From Clostridium_F caseinilyticum (GTDB taxonomy: Bacteria > Bacillota > Clostridia > Clostridiales > Clostridiaceae), in the NCBI RefSeq assembly GCF_046127645.1, contig NZ_CP175919.1: a stretch of DNA of 64,000 nucleotides; one strand, 5' to 3'. The position numbers were made by a program, and so were the translations under genes. Positions 17,616-27,680 of the stretch are shown piece after piece. The notes beneath the pieces are model-generated. The model was not told the DNA's origin. It saw nothing but the letters and a program-made list of their open reading frames with translations, and made no database searches. Each line of letters starts with the position of its first letter. Positions within the stretch are counted from its first letter, which is position 1.

Positions 17616-19475
17616 ATGAAAAAATATAAAACATATTTATATAACTATTGGGATGTTATTTTATTTTTTATTATTATGCTCACAAAACTTTTAACTTATG
17701 GTAATAAACTTCAATTGAAATATTTTAAATATAGTACAATATTATATCCTTGTATTGCATCTATTCTTGTAGTAATAGCTTTAAGTCTTATTTTAAGAAG
17801 AAAAATCAGATTTATTTTTCTTCTTTTATTTAATATTTTAATTTCTATTACTATTATAGGAGATTTAAATTATTATAGATATTTTAAAGATTTATTTTCC
17901 CTGCCTGTACTTATAAATAGTTTTCAACTAGGAGCTGTTGGTTCCAGTGTATTAGAACTTTTTAATATTTGGGATCTAGTTTATATATTAGATATACTAA
18001 TTCTTATTCCTTTATTTTTTATAATTAAAAAGAAGAGTATGCTACCTAAAAATAATCATAAATTTAATTATAAATTAATAATTATAATTTTAATTATCGC
18101 CATACCTATAGAATTTATAAATTTTTATAGACTATCCCAAGAACAACCAAGGCTCATATCAACTATGTATAATAAGGTTTATATTGCGGAAAAGCTTGGA
18201 GTTTTAAACTATCATTATATTGACTTTTATTCTTCTAGTACAAACTTTATAAAGAGAAAATTACCTGCAAGTGCTAATAAAAAAGAAAAAATAAATAATG
18301 TTCTAGAAAAGAAAAATACATCCTATGAAACTTCTAAATATAAAGGTATGTATGAAGGCAAAAATGTAATACTTATACAGGTAGAGGCTTTGCAAAACTT
18401 TGTTATAAATAAAAAAATAAACAATGAAGAAATAACTCCAAATTTAAATAAATTTTTAAATAAATCTTTATACTTTAACAACTACTTTTATCAAATAGCT
18501 TCTGGAAGTACTTCTGATGCGGAATTTATAACTAATAATTCTTTACATCCAGCGTCTTCTGGTGCCGCTTACTTTTTATATTCAGGTAACCATTTTAATT
18601 CCCTTCCTTCAAAACTTAAAGAAAAGGGATATACTACAGTTGCCTTTCATGGATATAAAGAAACTTTTTGGAATAGAAACTTAATGTATAAAAATATGAA
18701 TATTGATAAATTTTATAGTGAAAAAGATTATAAGATAGATGAAAAAATAGGCTTGGGACTCAGTGATAAATATTTTTTTAATGAAACTGTAGAAAAAATG
18801 GGAAAGATTAAAGAACCTTATTTTTCTTTTATTATAACTTTGACAAGTCATTTTCCTTATGAAGCTACAGATAAATATGGAAAGTTTGATGTAGGAGAAT
18901 ATGAAGGAACTCTTTTAGGAAACTATATTAAATCCATACATTATACCGATGAACAATTAGGGCTATTCTTAGATAAATTAGAAGAAGAAAATATTTTAGA
19001 TAATTCTATAATAGCTATATATGGAGACCATTATGCTATACCAAGAAAAAATGAAAAAGATTTGTCTAATTTCCTGGGAAAAGATATAGATGAGTTAAGC
19101 TGGATGGAACTTCAAAAGGTTCCCTTAATAATACACACTCCTGATGAAAAATTAAAAGGAGTACACACTGCATATTGTGGACAAATAGATTTATATCCTA
19201 CATTAGCAAACTTATTAAATATAAAAAATAATATTATGTTTGGAAGAGATCTTTTAAATAATAAAAATGAATCTGTAATCTTTAGAAATGGTTCTTTTAC
19301 TGATGGAAAAGTATTTTATATATCTCCAGTGAATAGCTATTATGATATACAAACACATAAAAAAATAAGCGAAACTGAAGAATTAAAATCTAAAAAATAT
19401 AATACTATAAATGAATTAAATTCTTCTGATAATATACTTAAACATGATCTTTTAAAAAATGATAAATTAAATTAA
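17616..19475 (+). CDS. LtaS-type polyglycerolphosphate synthase / sulfatase-family membrane enzyme
   Basis: A 619-residue protein: about five N-terminal membrane helices (residues 1-185) followed by an extracellular alkaline-phosphatase/sulfatase-like domain from about 245. The metal and catalytic regions are visible as NVILIQVEALQNF, the nucleophile Thr in GSTSDAEF, and IYGDHYAIP. Family members polymerise glycerol phosphate from phosphatidylglycerol onto a glycolipid, forming lipoteichoic acid; clostridial relatives may modify other glycopolymers. The start at ATG 17616 is chosen because AAAGGAAAGG ends 6 bases before it; the in-frame GTG at 17610 overlaps that site. The TSUP gene follows after 9-24 bases. 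Confidence 0.85.
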   Translation: MKKYKTYLYNYWDVILFFIIMLTKLLTYGNKLQLKYFKYSTILYPCIASILVVIALSLILRRKIRFIFLLLFNILISITIIGDLNYYRYFKDLFSLPVLINSFQLGAVGSSVLELFNIWDLVYILDILILIPLFFIIKKKSMLPKNNHKFNYKLIIIILIIAIPIEFINFYRLSQEQPRLISTMYNKVYIAEKLGVLNYHYIDFYSSSTNFIKRKLPASANKKEKINNVLEKKNTSYETSKYKGMYEGKNVILIQVEALQNFVINKKINNEEITPNLNKFLNKSLYFNNYFYQIASGSTSDAEFITNNSLHPASSGAAYFLYSGNHFNSLPSKLKEKGYTTVAFHGYKETFWNRNLMYKNMNIDKFYSEKDYKIDEKIGLGLSDKYFFNETVEKMGKIKEPYFSFIITLTSHFPYEATDKYGKFDVGEYEGTLLGNYIKSIHYTDEQLGLFLDKLEEENILDNSIIAIYGDHYAIPRKNEKDLSNFLGKDIDELSWMELQKVPLIIHTPDEKLKGVHTAYCGQIDLYPTLANLLNIKNNIMFGRDLLNNKNESVIFRNGSFTDGKVFYISPVNSYYDIQTHKKISETEELKSKKYNTINELNSSDNILKHDLLKNDKLN

Positions 19476-19490
19476 TTTTATAGATTGGAG

Positions 19491-20252
19491 ATGTGTTTTT
19501 TGTTTACTATTTTACTTCTATGTTTTGCAGGTTTTTTAGCCGCAATCATAGATGCCATAGCTGGCGGTGGAGGATTAATTACTATACCTGCTTATTTAAT
19601 GGCGGGAGTTCCACCCCATATGGCTTTAGGCACAAACAAACTTTGTGCTACCTGTTCTTCATTAACAAGTTGTTTTAACTTTGCTCAATCTGGAAAAGTT
19701 AATTTAAAATTATTTAAAATATTAGCTCCATTTTCATTATTAGGTGCTATATTAGGCGTTCACGCTGTAATGATAATTAGCTCTAGATGTCTAAACATTA
19801 TAGTACTAATTTTATTAGTTTTAGTAGCCTTATTCACTTTATTTTGTAAAAATGTAGGACTAAAAAATAATTTTCATGGACTAAACACAAAAAATATTAT
19901 ACTTGGAATAGTTTTATCCTTTGCTTTAGGTTTCTATACAGGTTTTTTTGGTCCTGGCACAGGAGCTTTTATGATGATAGGTTTAATTGGAGTTTTCAAA
20001 TTTGATTTTATAGGTGCTAGTGGAAATTCAAAATCATTAACAACTATAAGTAATTTAGCTTCTTTAATATTATTTGCTTTTAATAGGCAAATAAACTATA
20101 AATTGGCCATACCAGTATCTATAGCAATGATAATTGGTGCTAAACTTGGAACAAAAATAGCCTTAAACAAAGGTTCCAGAATAATCAAACCAGTTTTTAC
20201 TACTATATCTCTTTTAGTAGCCATAAAAGTATTATACCAAGCCATTGCTTAA
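19491..20252 (+). CDS. TSUP (TauE/SafE) family anion transporter
   Basis: An approximately 253-residue membrane protein with seven to eight hydrophobic helices in two repeats. The signature GFLAAIIDAIAGGGGLITIPAYL at the N-terminus and GFYTGFFGPGTGAF in the second half are typical of sulfite/organosulfonate exporters of the TauE/SafE group. The substrate is unknown. The start is uncertain: GGAG directly touches ATG 19491, whereas TTG 19500 is about 9 bases from it; TTG 19485 is also in frame. Probably cotranscribed with the LtaS-like gene, with a strong terminator after it. Confidence 0.85.
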   Translation: MCFLFTILLLCFAGFLAAIIDAIAGGGGLITIPAYLMAGVPPHMALGTNKLCATCSSLTSCFNFAQSGKVNLKLFKILAPFSLLGAILGVHAVMIISSRCLNIIVLILLVLVALFTLFCKNVGLKNNFHGLNTKNIILGIVLSFALGFYTGFFGPGTGAFMMIGLIGVFKFDFIGASGNSKSLTTISNLASLILFAFNRQINYKLAIPVSIAMIIGAKLGTKIALNKGSRIIKPVFTTISLLVAIKVLYQAIA

Positions 20253-20327
20253 TGAATTAATATTGAGTCTTTACTTTGAGATTCATACAAATTTTAATAT
20301 TTAAAACAACTACTTAATGAAGATTAA

Positions 20328-20380
20328 AGCAGATATAAGTTAAAATATAATAAAATTTAACTTATATCTGCTCTTTTATT
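20328..20380 (+). terminator. strong terminator between the TSUP gene and ribH
   Basis: AGCAGATATAAGTTAAA (20328-20344) is perfectly complementary to 20356-20372, followed on the plus strand by CTTTTATTTAT. It lies between convergent genes and could serve both. Confidence 0.8.
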
Positions 20381-20415
20381 TATACATGCTTTTATAAAAC
20401 TTTTTATTTAAAATT

Positions 20416-20880
20416 TTAATCTAAAACTTTTATTAAATTTGACATTTCTATAGCAGACATAGCTGCATCATAGCCTTTATTTCCTGCTTTTGTACCAGCT
20501 CTTTCTATAGCCTGCTCTATAGTATCTGTTGTTAATAATCCAAATATTATTGGTACTTCTTTATCCAATGCTACATTAGCTACTCCCTTTGAAACTTCAC
20601 TAGATACATAGTCAAAATGAGGTGTTGCTCCCCTTATTACTGCTCCTAAGCAAATTACTGTATCATACTTACCTTTTGATGCCATTTTCTTTGCAACTAC
20701 AGGTATTTCAAAAGCACCTGGTACCCAACATATTTCTATATTATCTTCTTTAGCTCCATGTCTTTTTAAGCAATCTATAGATCCTGATAATAATTTTGAT
20801 GTTATAAATTCATTGAATCTTGAAACTATTATTCCTACCTTTAAACCTTCTGCTGTTAACTTTCCTTCATATACTTTCAT
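20416..20880 (-). CDS. ribH: 6,7-dimethyl-8-ribityllumazine synthase
   Basis: A 154-residue enzyme that joins 5-amino-6-ribitylaminouracil with 3,4-dihydroxy-2-butanone 4-phosphate, the penultimate riboflavin step; it forms a 60-mer or pentamer. Substrate-binding blocks SRFNEFITSKL, WVPGAFEIPVVAKK, GAVIRGATPHFDYV (catalytic His) and FGLLTTDTIEQAIERAG are all present, at standard length. Last gene of the ribD-ribE-ribBA-ribH series under the FMN riboswitch. Confidence 0.96.
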   Translation of the reverse strand: MKVYEGKLTAEGLKVGIIVSRFNEFITSKLLSGSIDCLKRHGAKEDNIEICWVPGAFEIPVVAKKMASKGKYDTVICLGAVIRGATPHFDYVSSEVSKGVANVALDKEVPIIFGLLTTDTIEQAIERAGTKAGNKGYDAAMSAIEMSNLIKVLD

Positions 20881-21036
20881 TTTATTTCCCCCTAATCTTT
20901 TCTATCTTATTTTCTATTTCATTATATATTTATTGATTTTGATTACTTTATCTTTTCGTATAATATACTTAATAAATTTTTTCAAACTTTATTCCATCAC
21001 TATTCACTATAATAATCTCATCTCCTCAAAAATGGT

Positions 21037-21120
21037 AATAAAGAATAACTACATCTTTGGATAGCTATTTCCTAATCTTTAGCAGGAATAAAAACTCTCT
21101 CTGAAATCAAAAACTCTGTC
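21037..21120. repeat. copy 1 of a divergent 83-bp intergenic repeat
   Basis: These bases align without gaps to 47385-47467 with about 60 of 83 identities by hand count. The best conserved blocks are AATAAAGA, AACTACATC, GGATA, AATAAA and CTCTGT. It lies between ribH and the end of ribBA. Nature unknown. Confidence 0.5.
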
Positions 21121-22325
21121 TATATTATGTCAAGCAAATGTCCCATTTTATCTTTTTTAGTTTTTAAATAATTGTGATTTTCTTTTTTGCACCCCATATC
21201 TATAGGAACTCTATCTACTATTTGTATACCATAACCTGAAAGTCCAGATATTTTTTTAGGATTATTAGTCATAAGTTTTATATTTTCCACACCTAAGTCT
21301 TTTAATATCTGAGCTCCTATACCATAATCTCTTAAATCTTCTGGAAATCCTAAAGCTAAGTTCGCTTCTATAGTATCCATACCATCATCTTGAAGAGAAT
21401 AAGCCTTTAGTTTATTTAATAAACCTATTCCTCTCCCCTCCTGTCTCATGTATACTAAAACACCTTTTCCTTCTTCTTCAATTTTCATAAGAGCTTTAGC
21501 TATTTGCTCTCCACAATCACACCTTAAAGAGCCAAATACATCTCCAGTTAAACACTCTGAATGTACTCTAACAATTACTGGTTCTTTTCCTTTCACATCT
21601 CCTTTTACTAAAGCTACATGTTCTTCTCCAGTTATTAAATTTTCATATCCTATAGCAGTAAAATTTCCATATTTAGAAGGAAGTTTTACTGGCTTTAATG
21701 CTTTTATTAATTTTTCTTCTCTACTTCTATATTCAATTAAATCTGCTATAGTTATTATTTTCAAATTATGTTTTTTTACAAATTCCATAAGTTGTGGAAC
21801 TCTTGCCATAGTTCCATCTTCATTCATTATTTCACATATAACTCCAGCTTCAGAAAAACCCGCTAGCCTTGCCATATCTACTGCCGCTTCTGTATGCCCT
21901 GCTCTAACTAAAACACCACCCTCTTTAGCTTCTAGAGGAAATACATGACCTGGTTTTAGAAAATCCTCTGGTTTAGAATTTGGATCTACTATTTTAGACA
22001 CAGTAAAAGCTCTATCCAATGCAGATATTCCTGTAGATGTTCCTACTGCGTCTACTGATACAGTAAAAGCAGTACCAAAATTATCTTTATTTTTATGTAC
22101 CATTTGCTGTATCTCTAACTCTTCTAATCTAGACTTTTTTACAGGAGTACAAATTAAACCTCTTCCCTCTTTAGCCATAAAATTTACAGCCTCTGAAGTA
22201 ACTTTTTCTGCAACCATTAAAAGATCTCCCTCATTTTCTCTATCTTCATCATCTACAACCACAATAATCTTTCCGTTTCTTATATCCTCTATAGCTTCTT
22301 TTATAGTATTAAATTTATAACTCAT
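21120..22325 (-). CDS. ribBA: bifunctional DHBP synthase / GTP cyclohydrolase II
   Basis: A 401-residue fusion giving both starting branches of riboflavin synthesis. The N-terminal half (RibB) converts ribulose 5-phosphate to 3,4-dihydroxy-2-butanone 4-phosphate; DDEDRENEGDLLM holds the Mg-binding acidic residues and GHTEAAVDMARLAG follows. The C-terminal half (RibA, from about 205) opens GTP; its zinc ligands are in CLTGDVFGSLRCDCG and the catalytic region is RQEGRGIGL. Second-to-last gene of the rib series, 241 bases after ribE. Confidence 0.96.
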   Translation of the reverse strand: MSYKFNTIKEAIEDIRNGKIIVVVDDEDRENEGDLLMVAEKVTSEAVNFMAKEGRGLICTPVKKSRLEELEIQQMVHKNKDNFGTAFTVSVDAVGTSTGISALDRAFTVSKIVDPNSKPEDFLKPGHVFPLEAKEGGVLVRAGHTEAAVDMARLAGFSEAGVICEIMNEDGTMARVPQLMEFVKKHNLKIITIADLIEYRSREEKLIKALKPVKLPSKYGNFTAIGYENLITGEEHVALVKGDVKGKEPVIVRVHSECLTGDVFGSLRCDCGEQIAKALMKIEEEGKGVLVYMRQEGRGIGLLNKLKAYSLQDDGMDTIEANLALGFPEDLRDYGIGAQILKDLGVENIKLMTNNPKKISGLSGYGIQIVDRVPIDMGCKKENHNYLKTKKDKMGHLLDII

Positions 22326-22462
22326 AGAAACGCCTCCTAAACATATTTTTGAATTTATATAAAAATTTTACATCAATTAATAAATAGAATCCTATTATTG
22401 CTATACGCAATTTCAAATAACAATTTTTCGTGTATTTTATGATATTCTTATAATATAAAGCG

Positions 22463-22556
22463 AGTTGGAAACTGCAAATAAAATCTTTAAACCTACTAAA
22501 ACTTAAAAATCTTTACTATTATTAAAAATCTTATTTGTTAATTAATAAATCCAACT
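22463..22556. repeat. weak inverted repeat in the ribE-ribBA spacer
   Basis: AGTTGG at 22463-22468 and CCAACT at 22551-22556 flank CAAATAAAATCTTT (22475-22488) and its near complement at 22524-22537 (12 of 14). AT-rich; it could be a decayed small palindromic element or an RNA processing site. Confidence 0.3.
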
Positions 22557-22566
22557 TAAATTTAGA

Positions 22567-23226
22567 TTATATAAACCCCGTTTTAGTTAAGAAATCTAAG
22601 CTTATATTATTTTTGCTAGCTTCCTTTTCATCATCATCCTTTAAATGGATAAATTTATATATATATTTGCCTAAAACATCACATTCTATATTAATTATGT
22701 AACCTATATTTTTATTAATTAATATAGTTGCTTCCTTTGTATGTGGTATTAAAGATACAGTAAAACTTTTTTCTTTTACATCTACTAATGTTAAGCTTAC
22801 CCCATCTAGTGCTATAGAACCTTTAGGAACCATATATTTCAGCAAATTTTCTTTAGCCTCTATTTCTAATAAAGTAGCAATACCTTCTTTTTTAATGTTT
22901 ATTATTTCCCCTGTTCCATCTATATGACCAGATACTATATGTCCTCCTAAAGGCTTGTTTAAAGTTACAGCTCTTTCTAAATTAACCAAGCTACCCTTTG
23001 ATAATGCTTTTAGACTACTTTTTCTCAAAGTTTCTGCCATAACATCTGCAGTAAAGCTATTATTACTAAAATTAGTTACTGTAAGGCATACTCCATTTAC
23101 TGCTACACTATGGCCTAAATTTAATGATTTTAAAACTTTATTGCCTTCTATAGTTATATGGAGAAAATCCTTTCCTTCTTCTATTTTTAATATTTTCCCA
23201 ATTTCTTCAACTATGCCTGTAAACAA
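22567..23226 (-). CDS. ribE: riboflavin synthase alpha chain
   Basis: A 219-residue enzyme that dismutates two lumazine molecules to riboflavin plus the pyrimidine precursor. It has the usual two similar barrels: MFTGIVEEIGKI opens the first, with AVNGVCLTV, and the second has GHIDGTGEI and ALDGVSLTLV. Length is standard. It sits 206 bases after ribD and 241 before ribBA; these spacers are long for a rib operon. Confidence 0.95.
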   Translation of the reverse strand: MFTGIVEEIGKILKIEEGKDFLHITIEGNKVLKSLNLGHSVAVNGVCLTVTNFSNNSFTADVMAETLRKSSLKALSKGSLVNLERAVTLNKPLGGHIVSGHIDGTGEIINIKKEGIATLLEIEAKENLLKYMVPKGSIALDGVSLTLVDVKEKSFTVSLIPHTKEATILINKNIGYIINIECDVLGKYIYKFIHLKDDDEKEASKNNISLDFLTKTGFI

Positions 23227-23432
23227 ATCAACACCTTCTTTGTATAGTTAAATCTAATATTAAATTTATTTTAATTACACCATTTATAAATAATTCATTT
23301 TAATATACTTAATTTAAAGGTAGTAAAATATCTTAAATTGCAAACTACTTATAAATCACCTATCACATTTTATTTTTTATATCCTCTAATACTTAAATTA
23401 TTTAATAAATTTTATTAAATAATTTAATTTTT

Positions 23433-24533
23433 TTACCTATCCACGTACCCTTCGATAAGTATATCTTGCCCTACTTGTTCAAACTTTAAATCTTTCAACA
23501 TAAATATATCTTTTAAATTTTCTACTCCATTTCCGCCTATCATATTCTTAGAATCTTTACCGCCCATTATTTTAGGTGATATAAAACACATAACTTTATC
23601 TATTATCCCTTCTTTTAGTGCAGAGAAATTCAATGTACTACCTCCCTCCAAAAGAATGCTGTCCATTCCATTTTTACCTAAATATTGAATCACTTCTTTT
23701 AATGGAACTTTTCCTTCTTCATTTTCTTGAAACTCCAAAACTTTTACCCCTAACTTTTCTAGCATGTTCTTTTTAGATATATTATTATGTTTTTTAGTTG
23801 TAAATACATATATAGTTCTTTCGTCAATAGTTTTTAATATTTTAGATTCTAAGGGAATTCTAAGATGAGAATCTACTATTATTGCCTTTGGACTTCTTCC
23901 TCCTTCTATCCTTGTAGTTAAAAGGGGATTATCTTTTATAATTGTTCCTATTCCAACCATTATCCCTAACAAATCATTTCTTATTTCCTGTACTCTATAT
24001 CTTGACTCTTCTCCTGTTATCCATTTTGACTCTCCTTTTTTTGTAGCAATCTTTCCATCTAATGTAGAAGCAGTTTTTAAAATAACAAAAGGTTCTTTTT
24101 TAGTTATATACTTTATAAATACTTCATTTAATTCTTTACTTTCTTTTTCCATAATACCTGTTACAACTTCTATTCCATTTCTTTTTAAAATATCTAATCC
24201 ATTACCTTCAACTAATGGATTAGGATCTTTCATAGATATAACAGCTTTAGATATTCCCGCCTTTACTATTGCCTCTGCACAAGGTGGAGTTTTTCCATAA
24301 TGTGAACAAGGCTCCAATGTAACATATATAGTAGCACCTTTAGCTTTTTCTCCAGCTTCTTTAAGAGCATAAACTTCTGCATGAGGTCCTCCAAAATACT
24401 TATGATAACCTTTTCCAATTATTTTATTATCTTTTACAACTATAGCTCCTACTTTAGGGTTAGGATTAACTTTCCCTATACCTTTTTTAGCTAAATTCAA
24501 GGCTTCTTTCATATAAAAATCATAGTCTTTCAT
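23433..24533 (-). CDS. ribD: bifunctional pyrimidine deaminase / reductase
   Basis: A 366-residue riboflavin enzyme. The N-terminal deaminase (to about residue 145) shows zinc motifs GGPHAEVYAL and PCSHYGKTPPCAEAI; the C-terminal NADPH-dependent reductase starts about KTASTLDGKIATKKGESKWITG and ends with LLEGGSTLNFSAL. It deaminates and then reduces the GTP-derived pyrimidine. First gene after the FMN riboswitch and its terminator, 139 bases from the attenuator. Confidence 0.96.
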   Translation of the reverse strand: MKDYDFYMKEALNLAKKGIGKVNPNPKVGAIVVKDNKIIGKGYHKYFGGPHAEVYALKEAGEKAKGATIYVTLEPCSHYGKTPPCAEAIVKAGISKAVISMKDPNPLVEGNGLDILKRNGIEVVTGIMEKESKELNEVFIKYITKKEPFVILKTASTLDGKIATKKGESKWITGEESRYRVQEIRNDLLGIMVGIGTIIKDNPLLTTRIEGGRSPKAIIVDSHLRIPLESKILKTIDERTIYVFTTKKHNNISKKNMLEKLGVKVLEFQENEEGKVPLKEVIQYLGKNGMDSILLEGGSTLNFSALKEGIIDKVMCFISPKIMGGKDSKNMIGGNGVENLKDIFMLKDLKFEQVGQDILIEGYVDR

Positions 24534-24671
24534 TTCAAATACACCACCTTATATAACTATTGTTTTCACATTAAGTAATGTAATTTACTAATTATATTTA
24601 ATACTTATTTTTATCTACAATTTGAAACATAATAAATTTTTATAACTTAAAATATTTTATTTTTCTATAAA

Positions 24672-24705
24672 CATAAAAAATCTCTAGAGTTTCCTCCAGA
24701 GATTT
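24672..24705 (-). terminator. FMN riboswitch attenuator
   Basis: On the minus strand AAATCTCTGGAG pairs with CTCTAGAGATTT (one G-U) around a GAAA tetraloop, followed by TTTTTT. It lies 47 bases after the RFN aptamer and 140 before ribD, as expected for FMN-induced termination. Confidence 0.85.
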
Positions 24706-24751
24706 ATATACAAATTAAAATAACAATATAAAATCATTATTTGTAATCCTA

Positions 24752-24862
24752 TCTTTCATCCAGACTTTAACTGTCGGTTTCGGAGTTTCACCGAATCATG
24801 CTACAAGTAGCTCGCGGACTTTACCGCCGGTGGGGAATTGCGCCCCGCCCTGAAGGATATAC
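24752..24862 (-). ncRNA. FMN riboswitch (RFN element)
   Basis: The minus strand carries the conserved RFN blocks in order: CTTCAGGGCGGGG, AATTCCCCACCGGCGGTAAAG, CCGCGAGC, GATTCGGTGAAACTCCGA, ACCGACAGT and AGTCTGGATGAAAG. It precedes ribD with an attenuator, so FMN should shut off transcription of the rib genes. Confidence 0.97.
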
Positions 24863-24883
24863 CTTATTAAATTTTACAATTTT

Positions 24884-24912
24884 AATATAACTCTTTTTAT
24901 TATTTATGTCAA
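24884..24912 (-). promoter_or_regulatory. sigma-A promoter of the rib operon
   Basis: On the minus strand TTGACA (24912-24907), 17-bp spacer, TATATT (24889-24884). The predicted start near 24877 is just ahead of the RFN element. Confidence 0.7.
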
Positions 24913-24972
24913 TGATTTATTTATTAATTAGCTTTATTTTTATTCTAAATACACACTGAAAATAATATGCTA

Positions 24973-25917
24973 TTATAGTTCTTGTCCATTTGTTTCAATA
25001 ACTTTTTTATACCAATAAAAACTTTTCTTTTTATATCTTTCTAAGGTTCCATTTCCTTCATTGTCTTTATCAACATATATAAAACCATATCTTTTTTTCA
25101 TTTCACCTGTTGATGCAGATACTAAATCTATACAACCCCAAGGAGTATAGCCTATAAGTTCAACTCCATCTAAAACAGCTTCTCCCATTTCTTTAATATG
25201 ATGTTTTAGATAGTCAATTCTATAATCATCAATAATTGAACCATCTTCTTCTATTTTATCCACAGCACCCAATCCATTTTCTACTATAAATAATGGCTTT
25301 TGATATCTATCATATAAAATATTGCATGTAATTCTTAATCCCTTAGGATCAATTTGCCATCCCCATTCAGATGCTTTTAAATATGGATTTTTTATTGTAT
25401 CAAAGACATTTCCCTTAGTCATATTTTTTAGAATTTCTGGATCTTTACTAGCGCATCCACTTGAATAATAGCTAAATCCAATAAAGTCTACTGTATATTC
25501 TTTAAGTAATTCCTTGTCACCCGGTTCCATTAAAATTTCTATATTATTTTCTCTAAAAAACCTTTTAGCATATCCAGGATATTCTCCCCTTGATTGGACA
25601 TCTATAAAGAAATAATTTTCTCTATTTTTATCAATATCTTCTTTAACATCTTCTGGATTACAAGTATAAGGGTAAGTTACTCCTGCAGCTAACATGCATC
25701 CCACCATAGCATTTGGAATTATTTCATGAGCTGCTTTTGTAGCTAATGCACTTGCAACTAACTGATGATGAGCTGCTTGGTACATTATTTTTGTTTTATC
25801 TTCACCCTCTTTAAATACTATTCCTCCTCCAACAAAAGGAAGATGTAATATCATGTTTATTTCATTAAAAGTCATCCAATGCTTAACATTATTCTTACAA
25901 ACGCTATAATCTATTTT
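24973..25917 (-). pseudogene. 5'-truncated GH1 6-phospho-beta-glucosidase
   Basis: About 315 residues of a glycoside hydrolase family 1 enzyme, beginning abruptly at KNNVKHWMTFNEIN. Both catalytic Glu residues remain (TFNEIN acid/base; FIVENGLGA nucleophile) and the C-terminus is complete, but the first roughly 150 residues of the barrel, including early substrate-binding strands, are missing. The homology starts immediately after the pepD stop codon at 25911, and no start codon or ribosome site fits the GH1 frame outside pepD. This looks like a deletion that removed the 5' part of the gene; the remnant should be inactive. Confidence 0.85.
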
Positions 25918-27347
25918 ATATTCTTTAATAACTCCACTAGGAAGTTCCATATTCTTTCTACTGATGATATACTTAAACGTTCATTTGGAGTATGAACATC
26001 ATATAAATCTGGACCAAAACTTATCATATCCGTATCTTTCATAGTACCTTTAAATAATCCACATTCTAATCCTGCATGTATAGCTGATACTTCTGGTTTT
26101 TCATACAGTTTAGTGTATATATCAACACATAAATCTTTTATTTTAGATTCTGGATCAAATTGCCATGCTGGATACTCATCTTCTTTTTCACATTTTGCAC
26201 CTATTAATGAACATAAAGCATCTATTCTATTTACAACTTCTAATTTTAAACTGCTTACTGAACTTCTAACAGATATTGTAATCTTAATTTCATCTTCTTT
26301 ACTTTCAACTATACCAATATTTAAACTACTTTCAACTAAACCTTCTATATCTTTACTCATAGTTTGAACTCCATAAGGAACTAATAATAGGAAATTTATT
26401 ATATTATCTGTTACTTCTTTAGTTAATTGCTTTTCTCCATTTTCTATTTTTTCAACTACAACTTTTATATTTGGATCTTCCACCCTAAATTCATTTTGAA
26501 AGGTTTCTTCTAATTTATCACAAGCATTTTTAACTTCATTAAATTCATTTTCATCTATTGCTAACACTGAAGTTGCATGCAATGCAATAGCATTATGTTT
26601 TGAGCCACCATTTATTTCAACAAGATTAAAATCATGATTTTTCTTTAAATCATATAAAACTCTTCCCATTAATTTGTTAGCATTTGCTCTTTGCTTTATA
26701 ATTTCCATGCCTGAATGTCCACCGTTCAATCCTTTTATTTCTATTCTTACAGATTGACCTGTAGCTTTTTCATATTCTTTTGGTATATACACTATAGGAT
26801 TTACTCCACCAGAACAACTAACTAAAAATATTCCTTCCTCTTCTGAATCAATATTTAATAAAATTTTACCATTTAATTTAGAAGTATCTAACCCCATAGC
26901 ACCGTACATACCTGTTTCTTCTGAAGTTGTCGCAACAAATTCTATACTTGGGTGTGCTATATTCTTTGAATCTAAGACAGCTAGCCCATAAGCAACAGCA
27001 ATACCATCATCTCCCCCTAATGTTGTACCTGTAGCATATAAATAATCTCCCTCTATTCTTAATTTTAAAGGATCTTTTTCAAAATCATGGTCACTTTCTT
27101 TAACTTTCTCACAAACCATATCCATATGTCCCTGAATAATTACAGTAGGAGCATTTTCATATCCTTTTGTAGCTGGCTTTCTTATAATTACATTTAAAGA
27201 TTCATCTTGAATAACTTCTAAATTTCTTTCTTTTGCAAAATTGACCAAATAATCACTTATTTTTTTCTCATCACCTGATCCATGTGGTATCTTTGTTAAT
27301 TCCTCAAAAAAATAAAATACTGACTTGGGTTGTAAATTTTCTAGCAT
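25911..27347 (-). CDS. pepD: aminoacyl-histidine dipeptidase (M20, PepD)
   Basis: A 478-residue cytosolic Zn dipeptidase that splits Xaa-His and related dipeptides. M20 metal motifs are GHMDMVCEK (His-x-Asp), TLGGDDGIAVAYG (bridging Asp) and TSEETGMYGA (catalytic Glu-Glu), with a late His in IHAGLECGLFKG. The dimerisation region has GLNGGHSGMEI. The start has AGGGGGAGAT before ATG 27347. The 3' end abuts a truncated glucosidase, but its own C-terminus (WNFLVELLKNIK) looks complete. Confidence 0.94.
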   Translation of the reverse strand: MLENLQPKSVFYFFEELTKIPHGSGDEKKISDYLVNFAKERNLEVIQDESLNVIIRKPATKGYENAPTVIIQGHMDMVCEKVKESDHDFEKDPLKLRIEGDYLYATGTTLGGDDGIAVAYGLAVLDSKNIAHPSIEFVATTSEETGMYGAMGLDTSKLNGKILLNIDSEEEGIFLVSCSGGVNPIVYIPKEYEKATGQSVRIEIKGLNGGHSGMEIIKQRANANKLMGRVLYDLKKNHDFNLVEINGGSKHNAIALHATSVLAIDENEFNEVKNACDKLEETFQNEFRVEDPNIKVVVEKIENGEKQLTKEVTDNIINFLLLVPYGVQTMSKDIEGLVESSLNIGIVESKEDEIKITISVRSSVSSLKLEVVNRIDALCSLIGAKCEKEDEYPAWQFDPESKIKDLCVDIYTKLYEKPEVSAIHAGLECGLFKGTMKDTDMISFGPDLYDVHTPNERLSISSVERIWNFLVELLKNIK

Positions 27348-27680
27348 AATAATATCTCCCCCTTTTAAAATTAAATCTCAAAATAGCTAAATACTTAAAT
27401 TTAGTAAAAATTGAACATTATCCTAATTCTACTAAATGCATACTTAAATTACAACTCATTTACCCTTAATTTCAACGTTTTTCATTATTTTATAATAATT
27501 TTTATTATATTATTACATATTTTAAATTAGGAAGGTTTACTTATAAAAATTTACTATGTTATTATTATCTTAAAAGCTTCTCTTTTTCTTTTAAAGTAAA
27601 TCTATTTAATAATATATATTAAAAATTATCTACATTAATAACAATATTAATAACAATTATTTTATCAAGGAAGTGATTTA

